From positions 350,902-414,901 of the forward strand of contig JALRME010000034.1 of assembly GCA_026120035.1 (NCBI GenBank): 64,000 nt of DNA, read 5' to 3'. Shown here piece by piece: positions 10,763 through 21,752 of this stretch. Numbering within the stretch: the first letter of the stretch is position 1; each line of letters begins with the position of its first letter. Under the pieces are notes generated by a model. The model saw only the letters and a program-made list of their open reading frames with translations, made no database searches and was not told the DNA's origin. This DNA comes from Coleophoma eucalyptorum (Eukaryota; Ascomycota; Leotiomycetes; Helotiales; Dermateaceae). A program made the translations under genes and the position numbers.

Positions 10763-11984
10763 CTATGTGGGTTTCACGCCTGATAAAAGTGCACTCCCGA
10801 GGGTAGCCGTTCCACTCAACAATCCTTCGGGCAGGGAGCTTTCGGTACTCCCTAAATACTTGGGAATATCCCAGACATCCTGCATTCCCTGCCAGCAATG
10901 AACCCCACCCTCTTTCACTTCAAAGTGTGCGTTCACTCCATTCTTCTCCAAACAGCCGAAGAATTCCTCAGTCGTCTGAAGAAGCAGCTCATGAGAACCT
11001 GCCGAAATCCAAACCCTAGGAGGCATAATGTCTTTCCACGACATGCCATTAGACAATGGCTGAGAGAAGTCAATAAACTCCACTACGTCTTTGCTGATGC
11101 TACTTCCCAGCAGAGCGCTTTTGGCCTTAAGAAGAACTTCCCGACAAATAAAGTCCAGGTACTTATTGCTCTCATACATAGCCCATTTTGAGCATTGTAA
11201 GTCAACCCACGGTGACTCTAAGAAAATTCCCCTCCCTGGTTTTGGCAATTTGGCTTTATGTATCGAGATAATGAGACAGAGCGCCAAATGGCCACCTGCT
11301 GAGTCTCCTAGCACGGCAATCTTAGAAGGATCGATACCCTGCTCTAACAGGTATTGATACCCCGCTACAGCTTGCTCTATCTGTGTTGGAAACTTGGCCT
11401 CTGGGGCCAATGAATACTCAAGACCAAGCCAGGACATCGACAATCCGTGCTCAGAAGCAATCTCAGTAATGCGCAAAGTTGTTACTAGGAATGTTCCGGG
11501 GTGGCCACTGACATACGCTCCGCCGTGGAGATAATATATCACGATATCACATGAGGCCGGGTCGACTGGTTTGCCGCTAGGACCTTGGCAAAGCCAATAG
11601 CCTGCAACCTTTGGCTCAAGCACCCGCTGGTATATATTACTGTTTTTTGAGCGAAAGCGTGGTGAACTGAGGACTTGCTCAGTATTGGGCTGGCTGAAGA
11701 AGCGCGTGAGTGCGAGCGGGAGGGTGGTGCCTCTAGGCTTTGTTAGCAAATTTGGGATAACAAGACAGGAGATGTAAGTGTCAAACATACTTCCGTATAA
11801 GCGAGAGTGTTAGATCTTCTTTGAGGGAGATCTTGTTATGTCCGAGATTGAGCAGTCTGCGGAATATAGACCCAAGAAGCAGCCACGGGAGTAAAAGAGC
11901 CAAAAGAGCGAGCCGGGCCCAGTCTGAAAATGTAATTTTGCAGTTGCTTGGGTTTGGTGGGGAAATTGAAGTGCATTGAGACAT
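10763..11984 (-). CDS. Membrane-anchored alpha/beta hydrolase (HSL-type, fold 3)
   Basis: Two exons, 11791-11984 and 10763-11732, with a 58-nt GT-AG intron containing CTAAC, giving 387 residues. The start is the first ATG in frame; the longer frame upstream opens with GTG. An N-terminal hydrophobic run (RLALLALLLPWLLLGSIF) predicts one membrane anchor. The hydrolase core has the HGGAY oxyanion-hole motif (YYLHGGAYVSGHPG), the nucleophile elbow GDSAGGH and a late catalytic His (EGGVHCWQ). The expected acidic residue after the SAGSHELL segment is not obvious, because LQTTEE replaces the usual Asp-containing turn. The family covers esterases, lipases and lactonases. Lies in the same orientation as the MFS gene 1.2 kb upstream. 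Confidence 0.88.
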
Positions 11985-13171
11985 GACTTGGCGATATTTT
12001 GAAAAGCAATGATTCCAAAAATGCGACACAGCAGCTGCGCAGTGCTTCTCCTGTTCTTTATGGATTCAGAAGATGCTTATCCGGAAAGAGCCTCCTCCGA
12101 GCCGACACGACCTCCAGTTTGCAAGCTGGTCGACCGCTTCGCCCCACTACATCACGTGGCATATAAGCTTTCGCTCGGCCTGGCTAGAGAACCCTGTTCC
12201 CTAAACCCCTAAGACTGACTGTAATTATACCTACCGATCCTTGCTACATATAAATTAAGTTGAGCATATGCGGTAATAGAGTTCAGCGTGGGTAGAAATA
12301 AGCGAACCCCCAAAACACAAGCTGCTCCATAATGGGAGCGATAAGGCCAAGCCGAGCTGTAACCCCCGGATAGAGAGCTACTGATTGTTAGGATAAAGGA
12401 TAAGGCGAAAAGAGAGGGATGGTTCGAGTATTTGTGGTAATTAACGTAAACTTTGACGACAAAATCATAACTTATCTCTCAATGTGTTCCTTTAAGATGA
12501 TAATTGGCCAAAAAATCTTTTGCTACATAAATCTTTGATTATTTCTTAGAGGTTATGTTTACAAAACTTCCATTTACCTGGCTTTCCAGAACATCATCTA
12601 GCTTATTTGGTTGAAACGCGAGGGAGTATCTACTATATACACGTTCGAAATTAAGCCATCGCCACCTAGAGTTGTACGCTCAAAGTGCCGTTCGAATGAA
12701 CAATATGGCCCAAGTATTTTTGCAAGGTTCGCTCTTGATCAACTGGTTTGTAAATAATAGGTTTAGACATTTAGGTAGTCTAGATATTCTGTGCAGGCGC
12801 ACACCAAAGCCAATAGTTAGTGTTTATTAGTAGTGAGACTTAGTGAGTATGAATCTTATTTTTTCGGCCAGAGCCTAGCTGCCCTACCTATATTCCTCGA
12901 ACTGACACACTCGAGCATAGTGTCCTAGTATATAAATGGCTCACTAAGATACAAAACTGAATTTATGTTCACTGAGCTTGCAAGGTCATGTTGTGTACCA
13001 AAGATTAATATTACAAAAATTTAGATTGACCGAATAACCCCGCACTGGTATCTGATAGCCGCTAATCGTAGCTCTAGAAATGCCACATGCTTTTCATAAA
13101 CAAAAGAAATATTCCATCCTAGACCACTTTTCTATCTTCTATTCTCTAACATCTGCGAAATGGTATCATTA
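11985..13171. other. Intergenic, no gene seen
   Basis: About 1.2 kb. The proximal ~200 bases are GC-richer and serve as the hydrolase promoter. The rest is AT-rich with no coding signal. Confidence 0.4.
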
Positions 13172-14930
13172 TTAATTACCCCCTTTACTCTCCACGTCGT
13201 TGTCCGGAGAGTAAGCGAATCTAGAGAACTTCCTGATCCTGGCACCGAAGAAGAAGAAGACAAATGGAATAGCACAGCATGCAAGAGCAATAAATGCTAG
13301 TAGACTACCAGCCCATTCATAACCGAGTCGGTGGTACATCTGGGTGGTGAAGAGTACGACTCCTGCACCCCAAAGAGATCGGAGGAATGTCTTTGCAGCT
13401 AGGGCGGAGGCGGCTTGGTCTTGGTATGAGTCAACTTTTAGGATGTTAGTAGGTTTAATGATGATTGGTTCAATGTGTATGGAGTGCTTACCAATATAGT
13501 TGTTGGCTGAGTTATAGAGGAAAATGAAACCAAATCCGATAGGAAATCCAGACAAGCACGGACCGACCCAGATCAAACTTGGATAACTTGTCCAGGCAAA
13601 GATAAAGAGTCCGATAGGAATAAACCAACAGCTAAACATCATAGGGATGAGTCTTAATTCTGGAGGTGGGTTTCCGTTGTATTTGGCTGAAATCTTCAGG
13701 TGATGTTTATTCACCAATGGTGCGCATGCTGCAGAACAGAAAACACCAACGGCAAGAGGGATAAACATAAGACCGGTAATACCTGAGCTATAGCCTTTTC
13801 CTTCTTGGAAGACGATAGGGAATGCGACGAAGAACATATAGAGAAGGCCGTAAAGGACAGCCATATAAGTGGATAGGAATAGCACAATAGGCTCAAGAAT
13901 AAGGATTTGCATCGGGCGGAGGAGAATCAGACGGATCTTGTCGCCTAATGGTCTAGGGTTAAGAAATGCCTCGGTGACGTATTTGTCGTTGCCAGTAGAC
14001 TTGCGGAGCTTCGCAGCGCGGCGAGCCAGCAATGTTGGGGTGTAAGTTTCGGGAAGGGTGAGGGAAATAAGCAGCCAAATGGCTCCCGATACAATCAGTT
14101 GGATCCAGTAAAGCCACCTCCATCCCATAGCATCTGAGAGGAAGCCACCCACCAATGGACCGATAGCAGGGCCAATGAAGGGAGCAGCGCTAAATGCAGC
14201 CATCGGCACACCTCGCTCCTCTGCCCTCCAAATATCCGACAAGGTACCGCCGACCAAAACCATAGGTGCACTAAAGGCGACACCATCAATGAATCGGGTA
14301 ACAAGCAGAGTGCCGATATTGCCCGCACGCGCACCGGGGATAATAAAGACGACTGCAACGAATAGCGTTGTCATGTACACGATCTGTCGTCCGTAGATTT
14401 CACTCAGAGGCGCAAAGCAGAGCGGACCAACACCGAAGCCGACAACAAAAAGGGTAATAGTGAGTAGAGATACCTCGTCAGACACATTGAATGTCTTGGA
14501 GACGCCCGTCAAATCCGATGTAATAACACCGCTGTTGAAAGCGACGACGAAGCACGTAAGGGCAACCACCATAGTACAGTACCATTTCTTGCCCTTGGAC
14601 CAGTTCTTGGGGTTTTCAGGGTCGTCAATCTTGAAGGTTACCAGCTCGTATTCTTGTAACTTGCCGGTTGCAGGGTCGCGAGCTTGGGTATTGATCTCGC
14701 CCAGGGCCGTTTCTTCGGTGTACTCATCCATACTCGCTTCATTGCTGAGGACACGGGTGGGCAGATTGACAAGATCGGGCGTAGTGTCGATGCGGCGAGT
14801 TCTTTGAGTGTGAGATCTTTCTAATCTAGACGCTGTTAGTATATAGAATTGGAATCAATGATATTGGATAATTCGCATACTCTGGATGAAAAGCTGCTCC
14901 CTCCGGAGATGGTGTAGATGATGGCTCCAT
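13172..14930 (-). CDS. MFS transporter, DHA1-type multidrug/polyamine exporter
   Basis: Three exons, 14881-14930, 13492-14825 and 13172-13434, with GT-AG introns of 55 and 57 nt, giving 548 residues. The 57-nt intron is in frame, so unspliced reading adds 19 wrong residues. Exon 1 (MEPSSTPSPEGAAFHPE) supplies the true start. A cytosolic N-tail leads into NPKNWSKGKKWY, the usual entry to TM1 in this family. About 12 hydrophobic segments follow, with a motif-A-like PLSEIYGRQIVYM after TM2 and GWRWLYWIQ near TM6. These are plasma-membrane drug:H+ antiporters. The position beside oxidoreductases and a hydrolase suits product export or self-protection. The gene appears intact. Confidence 0.94.
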
Positions 14931-16280
14931 GGTTTGTGAATAGAGCGCAAAGTTGTAGTTAAATAAGGATGACTTTCGGTAGGCCTATGAGGGTATAGTA
15001 GAAAGGCCAATGGTTGATTAAGTAGCAGGTAGATGGTTGAAGCTGTTGATAATTGCCGTCAAGGTGGCTCAGACAAGAGTCGCAATGCGGTGCTGTAGTG
15101 GAGAATAGTCTGAGTGAGTATGATATATCCTCTTCTCTGGCACAGCAGGAGGACTAAGTTATATCTCAAATTGGTCTCCATGGTCAAGGGCCATCAATGA
15201 CGCCACGGAAGACTCGGGGCAGAAAGATAGAGTATAGATGAGCACGATCCGTAGTCCATGCAGGTTTAGGGATGTGAAGACTGTAGTCAACCAAGCGACA
15301 AGGAGACTTTTGACGACGATCTCACTGCAGCAGAGTGCAGCGAAGCCACGGACAATGGGTGGACCAATCAACGGCCTCCCTCCGTGGGCTCTCCGGGCGG
15401 CCACTACGGAACAGGTTCTGCCATGATTTCACGTGATACGCGTCATCGCATCGACGAATCTTCGTATCTCTTTATCTACTCGGCAATGTCCTCCTCCGCT
15501 GCCACTTACACCTATTAAAGCGGACCGACCTTTAAACCCCTGAGTTAGTTGTGCCGCAATCCCACTCTTCTGGCTTCTTTCATAGACGCAGGCCAAAAGT
15601 CCAGACCATGCCTTGTTCCCTTTCCTGCCCTACAAACCCTCGTGCTCTGTATGCTCCATGCATCTTCTCGGCTGCAAGCAGGGGCATAGTTAGACTCCTT
15701 TTGCTGGGCTTCCAATTTCTGCATCCACTAAACATTATCCACGATTACGATTTAAAGATGCGCCAAGACTGTTGCCGTGGTTTGTACGGAGGTCGCGGTA
15801 AAAGCCACGAGACTACAGGGGCCCCTGGAAACCTGCAATAGGCTTATTAATCTAGTGGCACGAAATTCATACGATTTACGATGTCGAGAAGCATTCTACG
15901 CATAGCTAAACTTAGTCACGATTCCTCTTTGTTTTATATCTCATATCATGAAAACCGGTAGAGTTGTCAAGGTAAGTGACTGGTACTGGCGAAAGTCTCA
16001 AAACAAGGGTGAACAAAAAGAGATACTAAAGCGCTAATGGATTATAGAGTTAAACGGGAGATTCTGGGCATCACTATCGTTGACCCTTGAGTCAAGATAA
16101 GTTTTGACGGTGAGTTATATTGCAAGGTTACACTCGTCAATGCGTCAGCAAGTGCGTCTGTATAAGGTATTTTGCGACTGGTTAGCTGCTTCAGCGAATG
16201 CAAGCCATCCCCGTAGGATAGGAGAAACGGAGACATGGCCCGCTGCGCATGTCTGAGTCCGTCATAACGTATACGACGGT
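14931..16280. other. Intergenic, MFS promoter and gene-free DNA
   Basis: Contains the MFS promoter. Several short ORFs (15159-15404, 15551-15841) show no domain or splice-supported extension. Confidence 0.4.
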
Positions 16281-16287
16281 CAGAATG

Positions 16288-16690
16288 TTAGCTGTCACAC
16301 TGATCAAAATTAGGTTTTGCATATCTGATTTCTGCGCATTTGCAACGTGGCCTTTTCCTGCTAACAATCCCGGTCGAAGTTGAATTAAGCTGCCCTTCAA
16401 ATAGCAACTCCATCCGCCCATTAACAAACTGAAGCATATTCAGTATTCCAGTAGTCATTTGGGAGCCTTCATTACCATAGCTTTTGATTTTCAACAAGGT
16501 TGTCGTGATGCTTTCGGCAAACTCAAGAAAGAAGGCTTCACTCTTCGTGGTAGACTCACGCTTATGCTCAGGGGTTAGTGACAGTGAAGTGCCACCGCTA
16601 AGTTCTACAAACTCCAGACGACCATGCTCTTCAAAGATTGGACGTAAATCTCTTCCCTCCCCTGTAAAGAGTCCGCAATCTTCAAACTAC
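16288..16690 (-). pseudogene. Possible decayed coding fragment, family not recognised
   Basis: On the minus strand a continuous frame runs about 130 codons from an acceptor-like TAG near 16691 to a stop at 16288. It contains GRDLRPIFEEHGRLEFVELS, then KSEAFFLEFAESITTTLLK and MTTGILNMLQFVNGRMELL. The composition is protein-like, and a possible 3' splice site precedes it, but no start, no upstream exon and no known domain could be assigned. It could be the last exon of a lost gene or a live gene with an exon I cannot place. Confidence 0.3.
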
Positions 16691-16880
16691 GTTTTAAAGT
16701 TTTATGGGAAAAGAAAATATGATGAATCTTTCGGCGAGAATAGCTGCAGTTATTTAGTGGATGACTTCGGCACGTTTTGCGAAGCTGCATCGGTACGCAT
16801 CTATGCATTTACTGTTGAATTGAGGAAGAAATTGAGTTCAATGGTATCCATAAGCAGCATGGGGTTGAGCACCACGAACA

Positions 16881-16894
16881 CCCCCCCCCCCCCT
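16881..16894. repeat. Poly-C homopolymer tract
   Basis: An uninterrupted run of C of about 14 bases in otherwise unremarkable intergenic DNA. Length may be affected by sequencing error. Confidence 0.7.
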
Positions 16895-16909
16895 TTGGCC
16901 CCTGGATAA

Positions 16910-19370
16910 AATATTCCGACGCATCCGAAAATTGAGAAATGACGTGTTGCGTATCTGAAATAAATATTGCGCGTGGTTGTTCCAAACTTTATTCCCAACG
17001 TCTCATATCATGGAATGGGCTGGCAGAAATCAGACTGGGTTGGAATTCGATTTTCGTCTGGTGTCCTGGGTGACTGATTCATGCCACGAACAAACTCGCA
17101 TTCTTTTGGTCACTAAGGCTAGCTCACGATCCTTTCAAATTTCTTATTGCCAGGCGTTAGTAACGCTTTGATTGGAGAGATTATATTACTGGCAGTGCCC
17201 AGCTACTACCGTAACACCAGTACGGATTTGACCACAGTTCTCTGACGCCAGCTCCAATAGATATCGAAAACGCCCTAACTAATATGCCACTAGCGGAGAG
17301 GTCTTTTGGATCCTAAGATGCGAGACGCTTTGTGGTAGCAGCTCTGGGCAGTCATTTTGGTGTTGTTCTACTGCAAAATTAAGACCGAAGCGGTTGTCCC
17401 AGAGGAGTCTGGTCCGCAGTTGTAAAAGTGAATCGCTAGTAGGATGAAGTGAGGTGATATACATGGGTGAAGCATCTATAAACTACCTAGTAGTTGATAG
17501 GCTTCACATAAAGGGATGAGTCAGCCTACGCGGTGTTGTTAGGGCAAACCGGCCGCTGCATAGCTGATAGAAAACGTGGCCGTACTTCAAAGACCCTAAC
17601 AGACTTTAATTGCACGTCTTGTATATTCCTGGTTGGCTGGATAAACAAAGACAATGCCAGTAAAAGGTGGTGAAGTCATCCGCCCCGCTTCGCTTAAACT
17701 CGATCTAGCAAGGAGTACCTTATAAATCCTCCTATTGAAACGCCCACCTTAATTGAATTTCATTCTATATCTATCCTTCTCAGCAGAAGGTTTATCTACC
17801 TCGAAGCCTTCTATATATTAAGTCGTTCGAATTATCACCTTATTCTAGTCACTTAGTATTGAATCTAGACGATGTATTTTTAATGTTCTAGCTACTCCTA
17901 ACTTTCCTTTTCAGAGTCTACGTTTTTATCTTACCCACATATCTTCAATTGAACCAGAAGGACTCCTGTAAAGTGGCCTGGTCGTTTCACGTAGAGAGCC
18001 AACGATTTCCCCACTATGATGATTTGCTGGTCCACCTTTCTATGCACAATGCAGTGTAAGCAACTCCGCGTTCTGCACGCAGGCTGTTTAGATCGCGCTA
18101 ACGTGACTAATGCGTCTTCCTTCCACTCTCGCTATCGGACAAAAAAGCCGCACCCACAAAACTGGCCCGTGCCCAACCTTCAAGATTTCACTACCGGGTA
18201 GTTACTAGATAAGATAGTCAATCAAGTTTTCAGGTATATATCGGAATGCCATTACAGAGAGAGAATTATCGATTCCCACGGTACGGCGGTGTAACGTGCT
18301 CTTAGCTGAACCACGACCCTTGTGAACCTAAAAGAAGAGCTACTGTTTTCTATACTTTCAACTTCATTCTATCAACTTTATATTCTACGGCAGGGCTGGC
18401 TTCTGATCTGATCCGCGGAATTGGAAGAGTGGATGGCGTTAAAGGACCTCCAACACCTATATCACGAACGAGGAATCAAGGCTCGAATAGCCTCACTTTG
18501 GGACGCGAATCGCATTGTTTCGTTCCAACATTTCTGACACAAATGTTGACTTACGTATATTGCAACGTAAGATTGACGATGTAACAACAAGTATTTCGGT
18601 CATATAGTTCATAGATGATGTATGAAGGAGAGGGAGAGAGCGCGAGGGAGGTATATCTACCCCCCTCGCGAAGGAGACTACAGCACGTGACTAGGTGGGT
18701 GATTGACCACCAAAATAACATTCCGACAGTACATAAGAAAAGTTTGGAAATAGATTTAGATTTAAATCCAATGGCCTGATTTTCTCCTGTTACTATTTCT
18801 AATACTCTAGAGCCCACTGGGCATTTCGTCTATCGGATTATGTGGTATTGCGAGTGCGACTTTTGTATGTCTATAGCGAGCCACTCCTTATGCCAAGTCC
18901 AGAACACAACACAAGCTTTTGTAACAAGGGACCTAGAACATTCCCACGGTCCGAGCCGTAGATTCGGAAGCTGCTAGAGCCAGTGAAATGACATAGATCG
19001 CGGCACAGCACAAGGGATTGTGCCTTGGCAGGAGTTCGTTGAGAAGAAAGGTCCCATTCCCCCACTTCACAGATTGAGCCTCACCACTTCGTAATGGGCA
19101 TCGGCAGCGACGGACTGCATTGTTGTCGACTGTATTCGTATGACCAGGGGATTGCGACGCGCTGTAGTTGGTGACTGACGTTTCCAGCTCCACACAATAA
19201 GCATGTGCTGGTGGGCTGATGACGTAGAGCTTCGACTTTGGGCCCTCGGGGAGATAACGATAGCCGCACGGTGCGCTGGCTGCCCTGTCTTTGCCCTTTC
19301 GTCGTCGGCACTCCCATCTCTCTTAACTCCCCGACACTGAAATCCTAGGACTACGGGTCCAACGAGCATT
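16910..19370. other. Gene-poor stretch, no gene supported
   Basis: About 2.4 kb with only short ORFs lacking domains or splice support. A purine-rich patch lies near 18620-18665. The part after ~18900 is GC-richer and leads into the FAD monooxygenase promoter. Confidence 0.4.
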
Positions 19371-19378
19371 TACATTTC

Positions 19379-19387
19379 ATATATAAA
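19379..19387 (+). promoter_or_regulatory. TATA-like box of the FAD monooxygenase gene
   Basis: The sequence ATATATAAA lies about 290 bases before the ATG at 19677. A C/A-rich, G-poor leader of about 260 bases follows, as is common in well-expressed fungal genes. Inferred from position only. Confidence 0.5.
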
Positions 19388-19676
19388 GGCATCTAGCTAC
19401 CACTCTCCTGCCGCATCACTTCGACATCAATCAACACACAGCAATAAGCCGCAATACCTTCCAAAACACCGCAAGACCCCATCCCATCAACCCACATCAA
19501 CTCGCATCTAAACGCATCCAACCGTTCCCGAGCTCGCCAAAACTGACTAGATCCATCAATTCACATCAAAACACCAACACACACTAAAAAAAGACATCGT
19601 ATCCCATACACAATCCTCAACCTCTTCTACACCAGGTCCCACTTGTCTATCTAAAAACCAAAACCTATACGTAGCA

Positions 19677-21008
19677 ATGGCCGCAATCTCTAGTTCCGAG
19701 TACCCCCACGGCGGAATTGCCATTGTTGGAGGAGGCATCGCTGGAGTAACTCTGGCTTTGGGTCTCATTAGCAGAGGCATTCCCTGCACCGTTTATGAGC
19801 AGGGCCGTGGCTTTGCTGAGATTGGTGCGGGCGTTGCTTTTGCACCCAATTCGATCCGAGCCATGAGAGCATGCGATCCTAATGTCTACACTGCATTCAA
19901 AGCGGTAGCGACGCACAACCTTTGGGAATCCAAGTGTGCCGATCCCACCCAAGGCCGCAAGGGATTGTACTTCGATTTCTTGGATGGCTATCACGACAAC
20001 GCATCCTCCGAGCCTCTCTTTTCCCTTTGGAATGACGAGGGTTCGAATAGTGTGCATCGCGCTCACTTCCTGGACGAAATGGTCAAGTTTGTGCCTAAAG
20101 ACATTGCCCAATTCCGCAAGCGAGTGGAAAAAGTAGAGGAAGCTGGTCCTAACGGCCCCGTTACTCTCCATTTTGCCGATGGTACGACCGCTACAGCCGA
20201 CGCTGTAGTCGGAGCCGATGGTGTCAAGAGTCATGTTCGACAATCGCTACTAGGTGCTGAGAATCCGGAGAGTCACGCAAACTATACCTACAAGTACGCT
20301 TATCGCGGACTTATTCCCATGGACAAGGCTATTGCAGAGCTGGGCGAAGACGTAGCTGCTAATTCGAAGATGCACCTTGGACCGGACGCCCACATCTTGA
20401 CTTTCCCCATCGACAAAGGAGAGACCTTGAATGTGGTTGCCTTCACCACTACTAGAGAGGGTTGGCCTGACTTGCACAAGTCTACGCGCGCAGCGACCAA
20501 GCAAGACGCTCTCAAGGACTTCGCCGGCTGGGGCAAGACCGCCACGCACATTCTCAGCCTGCTTAACGAAGAGGTTGACATCTGGGCCATCTTCGACATG
20601 CTCGACCACCCTGCTTCGCTGTACGCCAAAGGCAAGGTATGCATTATTGGCGATGCTGCTCATGCAACCAGCCCCCACCACGGCTCTGGCGCTGGCTTTG
20701 CCATCGAGGATTCTGCGGTGCTAGCTGAGTTGCTCGCCAACCCGGCCGCGAAATCCCCCAAAGGATTAGCGGCTGCCTTCCAGGCTTTTGACGAGTGTCG
20801 ACGACCGAGAACACAGTGGCTCGTTGCTAGCAGTCGACGCACGGGAGAGCTTTATGAGTGGCAGGCGTCCGGTGTTGGCTCCGACATTGAAAAGATTGCA
20901 GCCGAGACGCACGAGCGTTTTGAAAAGATCTGGCAGGGGGATATCAAGCAGATGATAGCTGAGGCACAGACGACATTCCAGAAATTTCTCACAGAGTCCG
21001 AATCCTAG
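19677..21008 (+). CDS. FAD-dependent monooxygenase, salicylate-hydroxylase-like
   Basis: Intronless, 443 residues, the usual length for class A flavoprotein hydroxylases. The N-terminal GxGxxG dinucleotide fold reads IAIVGGGIAGVTLALGL. The mid motif is VGADGVKSHVR (DG motif). The FAD-ribityl motif is CIIGDAAHATSPHHGSG, followed by GFAIEDSAVLAELL. These are the three FAD/NAD(P)H fingerprints of the salicylate 1-monooxygenase / 6-hydroxynicotinate 3-monooxygenase group, which hydroxylate aromatic rings using NAD(P)H and O2. The coding sequence is clearly GC-richer than the surrounding DNA and uses C-ending codons more than its neighbours, suggesting high expression or a different history. No frameshift was seen. 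Confidence 0.95.
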   Translation: MAAISSSEYPHGGIAIVGGGIAGVTLALGLISRGIPCTVYEQGRGFAEIGAGVAFAPNSIRAMRACDPNVYTAFKAVATHNLWESKCADPTQGRKGLYFDFLDGYHDNASSEPLFSLWNDEGSNSVHRAHFLDEMVKFVPKDIAQFRKRVEKVEEAGPNGPVTLHFADGTTATADAVVGADGVKSHVRQSLLGAENPESHANYTYKYAYRGLIPMDKAIAELGEDVAANSKMHLGPDAHILTFPIDKGETLNVVAFTTTREGWPDLHKSTRAATKQDALKDFAGWGKTATHILSLLNEEVDIWAIFDMLDHPASLYAKGKVCIIGDAAHATSPHHGSGAGFAIEDSAVLAELLANPAAKSPKGLAAAFQAFDECRRPRTQWLVASSRRTGELYEWQASGVGSDIEKIAAETHERFEKIWQGDIKQMIAEAQTTFQKFLTESES

Positions 21009-21752
21009 GAGGTTAACTTGAAGAATATTGATGGACGGGCATACTACGTATGCAGTCAAGACGAAAGAATATGTGGTATGGAATTTGGATGGTGTAAGAT
21101 TTCGTACTGAGGTATTTCCTTTATTGTATGGTTATAGTTTGTCCTTTATTGTATATTATAGCTGTATTTTGAATAGTTAGAATTATGTAAATTATTAATG
21201 AGTTACACAATCAAGTAAATTTGCCTAAGATATCAACATGTCCAGAGACTAGCATGGTGTTTTAGCTTTCTCGCATATCTGCCCACCATTTCATCCTACC
21301 CTATTGTATCACAGAGGCATCCATGCTGAATAGTCTGAAATTGAGCCCGCTATTCCAAAATTCGAGTTCTCTCTCCCCTTATCGAAGATATGGCTTTCTT
21401 TGATTGGTCCTCCGGAGGCGGCAATGAAGCAGGCCTGGTTGATGGTGGTAGCATTGGCAGCTCATACCCAGTCGATCACCTGAGGCCGGGTGAAACATGT
21501 CCCGTTAGTCCTTGACTAAACACCTCAGTCTTTACACTTTGTAGAATGGCAGCTAAGAATGGTGGATCATTGGAGTGCTTGTCATGAGATTACCGTACCG
21601 GACCTCGGTTAATAAGACGTATGCACATCTAGTGGGACGCGCCGGCAAAGAAGAGTCCGCCTCTTTTTTTCTTCCACGGTATGCTCTGGACAGGAGTACA
21701 TTTCCAAGTTGCGACTAGGATTTACTATTTAGATACTACATATTTGCAGAAA
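21009..21752. other. Convergent intergenic region
   Basis: 3' flanks of the FAD monooxygenase and of the minus-strand regulator-like gene. No gene recognised. Confidence 0.45.

Noticed and set aside
13435..13491. In-frame 19-residue insertion in the MFS transporter
   Set aside because: It is a 57-nt GT-AG intron that happens to be open; removal restores the family alignment.
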